Counted from the stretch's first letter, positions 1 to 7,982 are shown. The stretch is 19,307 nt of DNA from an uncultured Chromatiaceae bacterium (GCA_946482325.1 CAMLRA010000072.1:1-19307), one strand, 5' to 3'. A program made the numbers and translations. Notes: generated by a model not told the origin, from the sequence alone.

Positions 1-493
1 TCGGGTCATAGCCAAATCCGCCTGAGCCTTGCACTTCACGGGTGATAAGGCCAGCCCAACGGCCATGCGCGATCAGCGGCACCGGGTCTTCGGCGTGTTG
101 CACCAATGCCAGCACACAATGAAACTCCGCCTGACGGTCGTCCTGCGATGCCATTTGTTGTAACAGATAACGGATATTGGCGGCATCTTTTGCCTCGCCC
201 TGTGCAACTGCATTGTGCATGGCGGCGTATCGGGCTGAATAGATCCCGGGGGCGCCATCCAGGGCATGCACGGCAAGGCCTGAGTCATCGGCGATTGCCG
301 GCAGTCCGGTCAACCTGGCGGCGTGGCGGGCCTTTAAGATGGCATTTTCAATAAAACTAAGCCCGGTTTCGTCGGCATCCGGCACGCCAAACTGCGTCTG
401 CGGCAACACTTCAATACCCTGATCGGCCAACAGGCTTTGCAGCTCTGCTACTTTACCGACGTTACTGCTGGCGAGGACTAACTTATTAAACAT
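1..493 (-). CDS. rdgB: RdgB, XTP/dITP pyrophosphatase (C-terminus cut by window edge)
   Basis: This enzyme hydrolyses non-canonical purine nucleoside triphosphates (dITP, XTP, ITP) to the monophosphate and pyrophosphate, keeping deaminated bases out of DNA and RNA. The first 164 codons are visible. The N-terminus [14 protein letters not shown] carries the family's SxNxxK substrate loop (residues 10-14). IADDSGL (67-73) supplies the acidic metal/catalytic pair D69-D70. [11 protein letters not shown] follows, and GGFGYDP lies at the very edge. The family is about 200 residues, so roughly 35 are missing. The ATG at 493 is chosen because it aligns with the family start; an AGG lies about 8 nt upstream. 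It follows the DUF4426 gene by 11 bp and is the most distal visible member of the yggS–rdgB operon; hemW is the usual next gene (family knowledge, not visible). Confidence 0.96.
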   Translation of the reverse strand, partial: MFNKLVLASSNVGKVAELQSLLADQGIEVLPQTQFGVPDADETGLSFIENAILKARHAARLTGLPAIADDSGLAVHALDGAPGIYSARYAAMHNAVAQGEAKDAANIRYLLQQMASQDDRQAEFHCVLALVQHAEDPVPLIAHGRWAGLITREVQGSGGFGYDP

Positions 494-504
494 GAGAAAA
501 CCTG

Positions 505-945
505 TTATTCCGGATAAACATCCTGGGTAAATTTTAACACCTGGCTTTCATTGCCCTGGCGGATGGTCAGTTCAATGGTGATTTTCTGTTCAGAACGCGC
601 TTCGACACCGGCCAGATAATACAAGGCAGCGCCTTCTTTCACCGGCTTAAAGCTCAGCTGCTGACGCTGACCGGCCAGGTTAGTGGCACTGCCGCTTAGT
701 TCAACCTGCTGCGCCTGCTGGTCTTTCGTGTTAAGTACAGAGATATTCAGCAGCTGGTAGTTGCGGCTGCGGCTTAACTGATAGTTTTTTGCGACATCAG
801 CATCGAGCAGGGTGGTCGGCATCAGCATGTAATGCACATCCCAGCGCCCCAGTTGCTGTTTTTGCTCAGCCGTTACTGCAAAACTCAGCAACAGACCAGC
901 AAGCAGAGAAATACAGGACCAGATTTTCATTACAGACAGTTTCAT
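505..945 (-). CDS. DUF4426 family secreted protein of unknown function
   Basis: This is a 146-residue protein with an N-terminal signal peptide: a short charged start (MKLSVMKIW), a hydrophobic core (about residues 9-23, [13 protein letters not shown]) and a plausible signal peptidase I site after TAEQ or nearby. The mature part is a small, mostly beta-looking domain with alternating hydrophobic residues ([22 protein letters not shown]) ending TQDVYPE. I recognise the DUF4426 pattern by the [15 protein letters not shown] opening and the placement between yggU and rdgB; its function is unknown. I chose the ATG at 945 because AGGAG (952-956) lies 6 nt upstream; a GTG directly before it (948) is in frame but too close to the ribosome site. 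A periplasmic location is inferred from the signal peptide. There is no lipobox cysteine. Confidence 0.85.
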   Translation of the reverse strand: MKLSVMKIWSCISLLAGLLLSFAVTAEQKQQLGRWDVHYMLMPTTLLDADVAKNYQLSRSRNYQLLNISVLNTKDQQAQQVELSGSATNLAGQRQQLSFKPVKEGAALYYLAGVEARSEQKITIELTIRQGNESQVLKFTQDVYPE

Positions 946-994
946 CACAGACTCCTCTTTACAATCAATAACTTGAGGGCGCTTAGTGCAGAGT

Positions 995-1303
995 TCAGGC
1001 CTGAGGTGTCAACCCAAGTACCGCAAAGGCCGGCGGGATTTGCCCCGGGGCACGGATGAGCCACTGCTTATGCCGGCTCAGCTCACCGCGTTGTAACTCA
1101 ACCTGACTTTTCGATACCCCAAACCACTGCGCCAGTAACTTCAGTACATGGGCATTCGCTTTGCCATCAACCGGTGGTGCCGTGATAGCGAGCTTAATCG
1201 CACTGCAGTGCAGGCCTACCACCTGATCACGGCTGGCTTTGGGCTGAATATACAGTTGCAGCTGCAAATCGGTGCCAAGCCAGCACCAGGGCGTTGCGGT
1301 CAT
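995..1303 (-). CDS. yggU: YggU, DUF167 family protein
   Basis: A 102-residue member of the DUF167/YggU family (E. coli YggU is about 96 residues). The family signature is clear: [15 protein letters not shown], then a [17 protein letters not shown] segment (about residues 39-55, the PPVDGKAN core), then [17 protein letters not shown], which matches the family's G.tsR.K ending. The fold is a small alpha/beta structure; the biochemical role is not established. The gene begins 2 bp after the yggT stop codon, so the two are almost certainly co-transcribed and translationally coupled. The C-terminus [15 protein letters not shown] is a short extension beyond the core domain. The stop codon lies in a perfect 10-bp palindrome (995-1004), which I regard as chance. 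Confidence 0.9.
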   Translation of the reverse strand: MTATPWCWLGTDLQLQLYIQPKASRDQVVGLHCSAIKLAITAPPVDGKANAHVLKLLAQWFGVSKSQVELQRGELSRHKQWLIRAPGQIPPAFAVLGLTPQA

Positions 1304-1305
1304 AC

Positions 1306-1851
1306 TCAGAGCAGACCGATAAAAAAGCTTTGCAATAAAATCTGCAAAAATTGCAGCGCCACCAGCACAATCAGTACTGACAGGTCCAACCCGCCCATCG
1401 GTGGAATGACTTTACGCACCGGAGCCAGCAATGGTTCGGTCAGTTGCATTAACACCAGCTCCATTGGATTACGGCCCTGGGAAAACCAGCTCATGATGGC
1501 GCGGATGATCAGCACCCAGAATAACAGGCTAAAGGTCTCTTTGACTGCTGTGACGAGTGCGCCGGTGAAAATTGCCACCAGATTAAACTGGCCGGCCAAT
1601 AACAGCTGGATCAGCAACATTTTTAACGCACTGACTATCAGTGCCAGCGCCACCGCACCGGTATCCAGTTTGCCGATGCTCGGCAGCAGCCGGCGTAATG
1701 GGATCAGCAGTGGATTAGTCGCTTTGACGACAAACTGACTCAGCGGATTGTAAAAATCAGCGCGGCTGGCCTGTAACCAAATGCGCAGCAGCACCACCAT
1801 CAGATACAGGTTAAATACAGTGTCCAGCAGAAAATAAAAAGCGTTGTTCAT
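1306..1851 (-). CDS. yggT: YggT family integral membrane protein
   Basis: A 181-residue inner-membrane protein made of two YGGT repeats, each with a hydrophobic segment, a short loop and a conserved NPL..P.R...P motif. In repeat 1, [30 protein letters not shown] spans about residues 34-63; in repeat 2, [30 protein letters not shown] spans about 127-156. About four membrane segments are visible (near residues 5-25, 66-90, 92-122 and 157-180). In E. coli, YggT has been linked to osmotic/potassium tolerance, but its molecular function is not settled. AAGGA lies 6 nt before the ATG at 1851, supporting this start. It sits between proC and yggU, the common order in marine gammaproteobacteria. Confidence 0.93.
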   Translation of the reverse strand: MNNAFYFLLDTVFNLYLMVVLLRIWLQASRADFYNPLSQFVVKATNPLLIPLRRLLPSIGKLDTGAVALALIVSALKMLLIQLLLAGQFNLVAIFTGALVTAVKETFSLLFWVLIIRAIMSWFSQGRNPMELVLMQLTEPLLAPVRKVIPPMGGLDLSVLIVLVALQFLQILLQSFFIGLL

Positions 1852-1900
1852 GCGGATTCCTTGTCAGACGTTAAAGCTTGTTCAATAAAATTTGCTGAGA

Positions 1901-2716
1901 TCACAGCGTTCTGGCCATTTCTTCTGCGCGCCGGATCGCAGCCTGCATCGCATCAGCAACCAGTAGTTCTAAATTTGCATTTCGCATCGATTCAATAGCT
2001 TCATGTGTAGTGCCACCTTTGCTGGTGACCTGTGCGCGTAAATCGGCAAAGCTCAGCGTGGATTGTGCAGCCATAGTCGCAGCGCCAAGTGCGGTTTGCG
2101 TCACCATCATGCGGGCATCTTCGGCGCTGAAGCCAAGCAGTTCAGCTTTTTGCGCCATCGCCTGCATAAAATAAAAGAAATAAGCCGGCGCACTGCCGGT
2201 GACGGCGATGATGTCGTTAATTTGACTTTCCTGTTCCAGCCAAACGGTTTTACCGGTGGCGCTGAACATGCCGTCGACAAAAGATTTTTCATAATTTGAA
2301 CAGCGGCTGGCGAAAATGCCGGTGACACCGAGCCCGACTAACGACGGGGTATTGGGCATTGTGCGCATCAACCGGACCGGCCCCAGCCACTCTTCATAGC
2401 GGCTGACCGGCAGGCCGGCGGCGACTGTAACAAAAAGCTTTTCCGCGATATCCGGCACGCCGGCGATAAGGGCTGTGCAGACTTCTGCCATCAGCTGTGG
2501 CTTCACCGCCAACACAATGACGTCGGCTTTGGTTACCGCCAGTAAATTGTCCTGCGTGACTTCAATGCCATAGTCCGCGGCGAGCGCTTCGAGTTTTGGC
2601 GTACTCGGATTGGCGGCGATGATATTGGCGGCCGGATAACCGGTTTTCACCATGCCACCGATAATGCAGCGCGCCATATTGCCGGCGCCGATAAAAGCTA
2701 CTGTGTTGTCATTCAT
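1901..2716 (-). CDS. proC: Pyrroline-5-carboxylate reductase
   Basis: ProC catalyses the last step of proline synthesis, NAD(P)H-dependent reduction of 1-pyrroline-5-carboxylate to proline, in the cytoplasm. The 271-residue length is typical. The N-terminal Rossmann motif GAGNMA (residues 10-15) binds the cofactor. VIVLAVKPQ (about 66-74), RTMPNTPSLVGLGVTG (about 118-133), TGSAPAYFFYFMQAM and the C-terminal VTSKGGTTHEAI substrate/dimer region all match the family. The start codon overlaps the yggS stop in an ATGA arrangement (4 bp), and there is no clear ribosome-binding site of its own, so translation probably depends on coupling to yggS. The YggS–ProC pairing is widespread in bacteria. Confidence 0.97.
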   Translation of the reverse strand: MNDNTVAFIGAGNMARCIIGGMVKTGYPAANIIAANPSTPKLEALAADYGIEVTQDNLLAVTKADVIVLAVKPQLMAEVCTALIAGVPDIAEKLFVTVAAGLPVSRYEEWLGPVRLMRTMPNTPSLVGLGVTGIFASRCSNYEKSFVDGMFSATGKTVWLEQESQINDIIAVTGSAPAYFFYFMQAMAQKAELLGFSAEDARMMVTQTALGAATMAAQSTLSFADLRAQVTSKGGTTHEAIESMRNANLELLVADAMQAAIRRAEEMARTL

Positions 2717-3432
2717 GCTGATATGTCGTTGGTTGTGGTACCGTTTTCTGCCTGTGCAGTGCGGCTACCAAAAATGGCAGTGCCTAATCTTATCATAGTT
2801 GCCCCGAAAAGAACGGCTTGTTGCCAATCGTCCGACATCCCCATCGACAATTGATTTGCTTGCGGAAATTCGCTTTGAAGCTGTGCTGACAGCTGCTGCA
2901 TCGCGGCAAAAGCCTGTTGATTATCTCCATTGACTGCCGGAGCAGGGATCGCCATCAGGCCAGCCAGTTCGAGATTAGGTAGCGCTGCGAGCTGTCGCGC
3001 CAATGGCAGCACATCTTGGGGTAGCACGCCGGATTTACTAGCCTCCAGACTGATATTAACCTGCAGTAATACCCGTAGCGGCGCTTTACCGGCCGGACGC
3101 TGCGCGGACAACCGCTCAGCAATCTTTAGCCGGTCGACGCTATGCACTACATCGGCGTACATGGCGACATCGCGGGTTTTATTCGATTGCAACGGCCCGA
3201 TAAAATGCCACTGCAAACCGGGCATGGTAGCCAGAGCCTGCGCTTTGGCGGCGAGTTCCTGCACATAGTTTTCGCCAAACAAACGCTGGCCTGCCTGGTA
3301 AGCTTGTTCTATGTCGTTGACTGGCTTGGTTTTACTGACGGCGATTAACTGAACAGTCGCACCCTGTGGTGGCTGAATTTCTGCAAGTGCCCTGTAGGCT
3401 GTCTGTAAGCGTTCTGCTATGGTGTTATGCAT
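2713..3432 (-). CDS. yggS: YggS/PLPBP, PLP-homeostasis protein
   Basis: This is a PLP-binding protein of the YggS/PROSC (PLPBP) family, with an alanine-racemase-like TIM barrel but no known enzyme activity; family members maintain vitamin B6 and amino-acid balance. The 239 residues include LIAVSKTKP with the PLP Schiff-base lysine K34 (E. coli K36), RLFGENYVQE, WHFIGPLQSNKTR (about 81-93), HSVDRLKIAERL, LLQVNISLEASKSG, GLMAIPAP and the phosphate-binding end MGMSDDW...GTAIFGSR. The open frame extends upstream to 3891, but only the ATG at 3432 agrees with the family start, and the extension would run antisense through pilT. It is the first gene of the operon and overlaps proC by 4 bp. Confidence 0.96.
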   Translation of the reverse strand: MHNTIAERLQTAYRALAEIQPPQGATVQLIAVSKTKPVNDIEQAYQAGQRLFGENYVQELAAKAQALATMPGLQWHFIGPLQSNKTRDVAMYADVVHSVDRLKIAERLSAQRPAGKAPLRVLLQVNISLEASKSGVLPQDVLPLARQLAALPNLELAGLMAIPAPAVNGDNQQAFAAMQQLSAQLQSEFPQANQLSMGMSDDWQQAVLFGATMIRLGTAIFGSRTAQAENGTTTNDISA

Positions 3433-3475
3433 CAAAACCTGATTTGCCTCTTCACTGACACAGGAGTATGTCGTC

Positions 3476-4528
3476 ATGGATATTACCGAATTACTGGCGT
3501 TCAGCGTACAGCACAAAGCGTCGGACTTACACTTATCGGCCGGGGTGCCACCGCTGATCCGCGTTGACGGCGACGTCCGCCGTTTAAACATTCCGCCGTT
3601 GACGCATAAAGACGTGCACGCGCTGGTATACGATATTATGACGGATAAGCAGCGCAAAGAATACGAAGAACGCCTCGAGTCAGACTTCTCGTTTGAAGTG
3701 CCGGGGCTGGCACGCTTTCGGGTTAACGCCTTTGTGCAAAACCGCGGTGCGGCGGCGGTGTTTCGTACTATCCCGAGCGAAGTGTTAAGCCTTGATGATT
3801 TGGGCGCACCGGATGTGTTTCGTACTATCGCTGATAATCCGCGTGGTCTGGTGCTGGTAACCGGACCGACCGGTTCCGGTAAATCCACCACGCTGGCGGC
3901 GATGGTTGATTACATCAACACCGGCCGGCACGAACATATTCTGACCATCGAAGACCCGATTGAATTTGTTCACCACAACAAACTTTGCCTGGTTAACCAG
4001 CGCGAAGTGCACCGCGATACCTTAAGTTTCTCCAACGCCTTGCGCTCAGCGCTGCGGGAAGACCCGGACGTCATTCTGGTTGGTGAATTACGTGACTTAG
4101 AAACTATCCGCCTCGCCATGACCGCAGCGGAAACCGGTCACCTGGTGTTTGGTACCTTGCACACCACCTCGGCACCCAAAACCATCGACCGGATCATTGA
4201 CGTGTTCCCGGGCGAAGAGAAAGCCATGGTGCGGTCGATGTTGTCGGAATCGCTGCGGGCGGTGATCTCACAAACGCTGCTGAAGAAAATCGGCGGCGGC
4301 CGTATCGCCGCGCATGAGATTATGACCGGCGTGCCGGCGATCCGAAATCTTATCCGCGAAGACAAAATTGCCCAAATGTACTCGGTGATTCAAACCGGTG
4401 CTTCACACGGGATGCAGACGATGGACCAATGCCTGCTGAACCTGGTGAACAGGGGCCTCATCACCCGGCAGGATGCGCTGGCCAAAGCGCAGGATAAAAA
4501 CGCCTTTGGCGCTATGGGCCGGATTTAA
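3476..4528 (+). CDS. pilT: PilT, type IV pilus retraction ATPase
   Basis: PilT is a hexameric secretion-superfamily ATPase that powers depolymerisation (retraction) of type IV pili for twitching, DNA uptake and surface sensing. The 350 residues are close to the standard 344-347. An N-terminal PAS-like domain (about 1-100; KASDLHLSAGVPP near 14-26) precedes the RecA-like ATPase domain. Walker A GPTGSGKST covers residues 130-138 with lysine K136. The Asp box ILTIEDPIEFVHH and Walker B region DVILVGELRD (catalytic E204) follow, then the His box TAAETGHLVFGTLHTT. The retraction signature AIRNLIRE sits at residues 288-295, exactly where it is in Pseudomonas aeruginosa PilT. AGGAG at 3462-3466 lies 9 nt before the ATG. 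It is divergent from yggS across 43 bp and is followed by pilU after 11 bp. Confidence 0.98.
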   Translation: MDITELLAFSVQHKASDLHLSAGVPPLIRVDGDVRRLNIPPLTHKDVHALVYDIMTDKQRKEYEERLESDFSFEVPGLARFRVNAFVQNRGAAAVFRTIPSEVLSLDDLGAPDVFRTIADNPRGLVLVTGPTGSGKSTTLAAMVDYINTGRHEHILTIEDPIEFVHHNKLCLVNQREVHRDTLSFSNALRSALREDPDVILVGELRDLETIRLAMTAAETGHLVFGTLHTTSAPKTIDRIIDVFPGEEKAMVRSMLSESLRAVISQTLLKKIGGGRIAAHEIMTGVPAIRNLIREDKIAQMYSVIQTGASHGMQTMDQCLLNLVNRGLITRQDALAKAQDKNAFGAMGRI

Positions 4529-4539
4529 CGGAGACGATG

Positions 4540-5664
4540 ATGGAATTAATCAGACTGCTGCAAAAAATGGTCGATGCCAAAGCATCGGATATGTTTGTCA
4601 CCGCTGGCATGCCGGTGGCCGCCAAAATCAACGGCGAGCTGCAGGCGATTGAAGAGACGCCGCTCAGCGCCGAAGCGTCGCTGGAAATCGTGTTGGCTTG
4701 TATGAATGACAAGCAAAAAAACGAATTTCTGACGCACAAAGAATGTAATTTCGCCATTGCCAATGACGCTGGCCGCTTCCGGGTGTCGGCGTTTTTCCAG
4801 CGTGATCAGGCTGGCATGGTGGTGCGTCGTATCGTCACCAAAATTCCGGATGTTGATGAGCTGGGCTTACCGCCGATTTTAAAAGAGCTGATCATGTCCA
4901 AACGCGGCCTGCTGCTGTTTGTCGGTGGTACTGGTACTGGTAAATCGACGTCCCTGGCGGCATTGATTGGTTATCGTAATAAAAACGCCCGTGGCCATAT
5001 CCTGACCATCGAAGATCCGATTGAATTTGTGCATGACCATGCCAAAAGCCTCATCACCCAGCGCGAAGTCGGCATTGATACCGAATCTTTTGAAGCAGCG
5101 CTGAAAAGCTCGTTACGTCAGGCGCCGGACGTGATCCTGATTGGTGAGATCCGCAGTCAGGATACGATGGAATATGCGCTGAGTTTTGCTGAAACCGGTC
5201 ATTTGTGTATCGCCACCTTACACGCCAACAACGCGAACCAGGCGATCGACCGTATTCTGCACTTAGTGCCGAAAGAGAAACACGCCAAACTGATGTTTGA
5301 CCTGGCGCTGAACCTGCGCGGCATCGTTGCACAGCAACTGATCGCGACAGCAGATGGTTCCAAACGCATGGCGGCGATTGAAGTGCTGACCAACTCGCCA
5401 CTGGTGGCTGACCTGATTAAAAAAGGTCAGATTGATGAGATTAAAGCGGTGATGGCGAAATCACGGGAGCTTGGCATGCAGACCTTCGACCAGGCGCTGT
5501 ATGACCTGTATCAACGTAACCAGATAAGCTATGCCGATGCGCTGCACCACGCCGATTCACCGAATGACTTACGTCTGATGATTAAACTGCGCAACAATGA
5601 AACTTCAGGCGCCGGTATGCTGGCGAATGTCACTGTTGATGGCTTGGAAAAACCGGATCGGTAA
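4540..5664 (+). CDS. pilU: PilU, PilT-dependent type IV pilus retraction ATPase
   Basis: PilU is a PilT paralogue that adds force to retraction but generally depends on PilT. The protein has 374 residues; PilU is typically about 380. It is not a second PilT: the N-terminus MELIRLLQKMVDAKASDMFVTAGMP, the Walker A variant GGTGTGKST (lysine near residue 135), QAPDVILIGEIRSQDTMEYAL and the His-box region FAETGHLCIATLHANNANQAIDR are PilU-type. The C-terminus is a polar extension past the ATPase core. ATG codons occur at 4537 and 4540. I prefer 4540 because the GGAG at 4530-4533 is then 6 nt away rather than 3, and the N-terminus aligns with PilU. The stop codon lies inside a short tandem repeat. 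Confidence 0.96.
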   Translation: MELIRLLQKMVDAKASDMFVTAGMPVAAKINGELQAIEETPLSAEASLEIVLACMNDKQKNEFLTHKECNFAIANDAGRFRVSAFFQRDQAGMVVRRIVTKIPDVDELGLPPILKELIMSKRGLLLFVGGTGTGKSTSLAALIGYRNKNARGHILTIEDPIEFVHDHAKSLITQREVGIDTESFEAALKSSLRQAPDVILIGEIRSQDTMEYALSFAETGHLCIATLHANNANQAIDRILHLVPKEKHAKLMFDLALNLRGIVAQQLIATADGSKRMAAIEVLTNSPLVADLIKKGQIDEIKAVMAKSRELGMQTFDQALYDLYQRNQISYADALHHADSPNDLRLMIKLRNNETSGAGMLANVTVDGLEKPDR

Positions 5665-5692
5665 AGTAGGGCGCATCGGTAAAACTGAGCGC
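5657..5692 (+). repeat. Two imperfect 18-bp tandem repeats at the pilU stop codon
   Basis: Two adjacent 18-nt units begin at 5657 and 5675. Both start ATCGGTAAA and end GCGC, agreeing at 14 of 18 positions. The pilU TAA (5662-5664) falls inside the first unit, so the duplication has not extended the protein. A weaker third partial copy (ATTGGCACAAA) starts at 5693 and leads into the terminator. It looks like a small local duplication, perhaps by replication slippage. Confidence 0.6.
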
Positions 5693-5700
5693 ATTGGCAC

Positions 5701-5730
5701 AAAAAAACGCGGTTTTTGCCGCGTTTTTTA
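5701..5730. terminator. Bidirectional intrinsic terminator between pilU and the DUF1653 gene
   Basis: The arms 5702-5712 (A-run then CGCGG) and 5719-5729 (CCGCG then T-run) pair perfectly around a 6-nt loop TTTTTG. The GC stem flanked by A on one side and T on the other gives a U-tract in both directions. It lies 37 bp after the pilU stop and immediately beyond the stop codon of the convergent minus-strand gene, so it can end both transcripts. Confidence 0.9.
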
Positions 5731-6033
5731 TTACTTGTTTGCCAGTCCCGGCCACAAGGAGGCGTCGGGTAATGGCGGTGGCAGTTCTAGGCCAACGGGC
5801 ACTGTGCTGCTGATAAAAGCAAATCTGGGTAAGGGTTCGCCATCGATACAGACACTCTCATTAAACATGGCAAGCGGCCGCACCCACAGGCCAAACTCGC
5901 CGTACAAGGCCCGGTACAGCACATATGGAGCGTCTTCTTCACTGTGGCGGACCAATGCTAACACCTGATAATACCGGCCTTTATAGTGGCGGTAAAAACC
6001 AGGCTGCAGCTGATTATTGGTATTGTTGCTCAA
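5731..6033 (-). CDS. DUF1653 domain protein with TTG start
   Basis: A 100-residue protein with a DUF1653 domain in its first half: [24 protein letters not shown] (about residues 10-33), [24 protein letters not shown] (about 38-61). This matches the family pattern G.YRHYKG..Y.V......E....VVYr.LYg...lWVRPl.MF. The function is unknown; the fold is expected to be a small beta domain. The tail is proline- and leucine-rich ([15 protein letters not shown]) and may be flexible. There is no ATG in frame. The TTG at 6033 is supported by GGAGAG (6039-6044) 5 nt upstream and by the domain lying right after it. This start lies 20 nt inside ruvX, so the two genes overlap and are probably co-translated. It is the last gene before the terminator. 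Confidence 0.82.
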   Translation of the reverse strand: MSNNTNNQLQPGFYRHYKGRYYQVLALVRHSEEDAPYVLYRALYGEFGLWVRPLAMFNESVCIDGEPLPRFAFISSTVPVGLELPPPLPDASLWPGLANK

Positions 6034-6430
6034 ACCAGCTCTCCAGAATTAACTTCGCCGAATAACAATCAACGGCGTCTTTGCTGAGTTTTTTAAAACC
6101 ACCCTGCGAAAATAACTCAGCGCGCGACTCGACTGTGGTCAGGCGCTCGTCCTGTGCCACTACTTTGACGCCAAACCGGCCGTGTAACCGGTTGATAAAT
6201 TTGTGTACACGCGCCGTGAAGGGCTGCTCGGTGCCGTCCATATTCAGCGGTAAACCAACGACCACCAGCGTCGGCTGCCATTCTTTCAGCAAGGCCTCAA
6301 TCTGGTTCCAGTCCGGTGTACCGTCCACCGCCTTCAGCGCTTTTAGCGTGCTGGCGGTGCCGGTCAGCTGCTGCCCAACGGCAACGCCAATACTTTTCAG
6401 GCCATAATCAAATGCCAGAATACAACTCAT
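6014..6430 (-). CDS. ruvX: RuvX/YqgF, putative Holliday-junction-resolvase-like nuclease
   Basis: YqgF/RuvX has an RNase H-like fold; family members are essential or important and have been linked to 16S rRNA 5'-end processing and, in some bacteria, Holliday junction cleavage. The 138 residues are the usual length. The acidic catalytic residues sit in [15 protein letters not shown] (D8), [15 protein letters not shown] (the DERLTT motif, about residues 93-98) and [14 protein letters not shown] (the last Asp, about 120). [15 protein letters not shown] is also diagnostic. AGGAAAA lies just before the ATG at 6430. It follows yqgE by 27 bp and overlaps the DUF1653 gene by 20 bp. The yqgE–yqgF pairing is the standard gammaproteobacterial arrangement. 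Confidence 0.96.
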   Translation of the reverse strand: MSCILAFDYGLKSIGVAVGQQLTGTASTLKALKAVDGTPDWNQIEALLKEWQPTLVVVGLPLNMDGTEQPFTARVHKFINRLHGRFGVKVVAQDERLTTVESRAELFSQGGFKKLSKDAVDCYSAKLILESWFEQQYQ

Positions 6431-6457
6431 GGTTTTTCCTGTGGTGATGGCGAAGGA

Positions 6458-7015
6458 TCAGGCATGGCCTGCCTGTGCGCTTAGCTGCCAGCTTTGGATG
6501 CCAAGTTTTGCCGTGGCGCCTTGCCATTTTTCTTTGTGTGGTAAATCGAAAATAATTTTGTTGTCAGCCGGGATCACCAGCCAGCTGTTATCTGCCAGTT
6601 CTTGTTCCAGCTGACCGGCGCTCCAGCCGGCATAACCCAGCGCCAGGATAAACTTTTCCGGCGCATCTTCGGTGGTCAGTTGCTCCAGAATGTCTTTGGA
6701 CGTGGTGATCATCAAATCCTGATTCAGCTGCATACTGCTGCTAAAGCCGGCTTTGGGTGTATGCAACACAAAACCACGGTCGTTTTGCACCGGCCCACCG
6801 GCGCAGACTTTGCGTTTTGCCGCGTCAGAGCCGGCATCAAATTCAATTTCCAGCTGTTCGAGTAAGTTAGCAACGTCGACCGATAGCGGGTGATTAATGA
6901 CGATGCCCATGGCGCCGTCTGCATTGTGTTCACAAATATAAGTGACACTGCGGCTAAACAGTGGGTCTTCGAGGCTTGGCATCGCAATCAATAAATGGTT
7001 TTGCAGACTATCCAT
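6458..7015 (-). CDS. yqgE: YqgE/AlgH, UPF0301 family protein
   Basis: A 185-residue UPF0301 (YqgE/AlgH) protein; the family is about 187 residues, cytoplasmic, of unknown biochemical function, and named AlgH in Pseudomonas from a reported effect on alginate regulation. Family features are LQNHLLIAMPSLEDPLFSRSVTYICEHNADGAMGIVINHP at the N-terminus (residues 4-43), then VCAGGPVQNDRGFVLH, ALGYAGWSAGQLEQELADNSW and a closing region with KLGIQSWQLSAQAGHA. The frame is open up to 7105, but the ATG at 7015 is preceded by AGGAG 6 nt away and gives the family N-terminus. That ribosome site overlaps the gshB stop codon (10-bp gap), indicating tight coupling to gshB. Confidence 0.95.
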   Translation of the reverse strand: MDSLQNHLLIAMPSLEDPLFSRSVTYICEHNADGAMGIVINHPLSVDVANLLEQLEIEFDAGSDAAKRKVCAGGPVQNDRGFVLHTPKAGFSSSMQLNQDLMITTSKDILEQLTTEDAPEKFILALGYAGWSAGQLEQELADNSWLVIPADNKIIFDLPHKEKWQGATAKLGIQSWQLSAQAGHA

Positions 7016-7025
7016 GGCAAACTCC

Positions 7026-7982
7026 TCAGGCTTTTTTCGCCTGTAGCAACCCTTCAATCTGATCAAACAGCATGCCGGTGACAGAAACCGGAAAAGCGGC
7101 TTCAATTTCGCGGATGCAGGTTGGGCTTGTGACGTTAATTTCGGTCAGCTTGTCACCGATAATATCCAGACCGACAAAAATCAAACCTTTGGCTTTTAAC
7201 GCCGGGCCAACAGCACGGGCAATGGCCCAGTCACTGTCAGACAGCGGCCTGGCTTCACCACGACCGCCGGCGGCCAGATTGCCGCGCGTTTCGCCGCTGG
7301 CCGGGATCCGCGCCAGACAATAAGGCACTGGCTCACCATTGACGACTAATACGCGTTTATCGCCGTCAACGATCTGTGGAATATAACGCTGCGCCATCGC
7401 ATACATAGTGCCATGCGCGGTCAGGGTTTCCAGGATCACACTGACATTCGGGTCCTGTGGTTTTAAGCGGAAAATCGATGCGCCGCCCATGCCGTCCAGC
7501 GGTTTTAGAATCACATCACCTTCGGCCTGATAAAAAGCTTTTAATCGCGCCGCATCCCGGCTGACCAGCGTTTTTGGCGTGTGCTCAGCAAACCAGCTGG
7601 TGTAGAGTTTTTCGTTGGCATCGCGCAGGCTCTGCGGTTTGTTGACAATCAGCGTACCGGCGTCTTCAGCGCGTTCCAGAATGTAAGTGGCGTAAATAAA
7701 CTCGGTATCAAACGGCGGATCTTTGCGCATCAGGATCACGTCGAGCTCGCCAAGCGCGATATCCTGCTCGCCTTGAAATTCATACCAGCGCGCCGGATTT
7801 TGTTCAACCTGTAGCAAGCGGGTACGGGCACGGGCCTGGCCTTCTAACAGGTATAAATCGGCCATTTCCATGTAATGCAATTGGTAACCACGGCTTTGCG
7901 CCTGCAATAACATAGCGAAACTGGAATCTTTTTTGATATTGATGGCGCTGATAGGGTCCATCACGATGCCGAGTTTAATCAA
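7026..7982 (-). CDS. gshB: Glutathione synthetase, TTG start
   Basis: GshB joins gamma-glutamylcysteine and glycine using ATP, the second step of glutathione synthesis. The 318 residues align along their whole length with the E. coli enzyme from memory: KLGIVMDPISAINIKKDSSFAML at the start (residues 3-25), VILMRKDPPFDTEFIYATYILE, the ATP-grasp segment VILKPLDGMGGASIFR (about 156-171), GDKRVLVVNGEPVPYCLARIP, RGNLAAGGRGEARPL, and the metal/substrate region LTEINVTSPTCIREIE near the end. The start is TTG at 7982: the E. coli protein begins MIKLGIVMDP at this position and AAGGAG (7990-7995) lies 7 nt upstream. The ribosome site lies right after the rsmE stop codon. The next in-frame start would remove the first conserved strand. 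Confidence 0.97.
   Translation of the reverse strand: MIKLGIVMDPISAINIKKDSSFAMLLQAQSRGYQLHYMEMADLYLLEGQARARTRLLQVEQNPARWYEFQGEQDIALGELDVILMRKDPPFDTEFIYATYILERAEDAGTLIVNKPQSLRDANEKLYTSWFAEHTPKTLVSRDAARLKAFYQAEGDVILKPLDGMGGASIFRLKPQDPNVSVILETLTAHGTMYAMAQRYIPQIVDGDKRVLVVNGEPVPYCLARIPASGETRGNLAAGGRGEARPLSDSDWAIARAVGPALKAKGLIFVGLDIIGDKLTEINVTSPTCIREIEAAFPVSVTGMLFDQIEGLLQAKKA

Noticed and set aside
995..1004. Perfect 10-bp palindrome TCAGGCCTGA at the yggU stop
   Set aside because: Too short for a hairpin with a loop and mostly coding; most likely chance.
1148..1738. 196-residue plus-strand open frame opposite yggU/yggT
   Set aside because: Low-complexity Ser/Asn/Ile-rich shadow of two clearly real genes on the other strand.
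2713..3891. Long minus-strand open frame reaching 150 residues upstream of the yggS start
   Set aside because: The upstream part is antisense to pilT and unlike any YggS N-terminus; the family start is at 3432.
5597..5968. 123-residue plus-strand open frame spanning the pilU end, the repeat and the DUF1653 gene
   Set aside because: It crosses a strong terminator and is antisense to a recognisable domain; the repeated RIGK units come from the DNA repeat.
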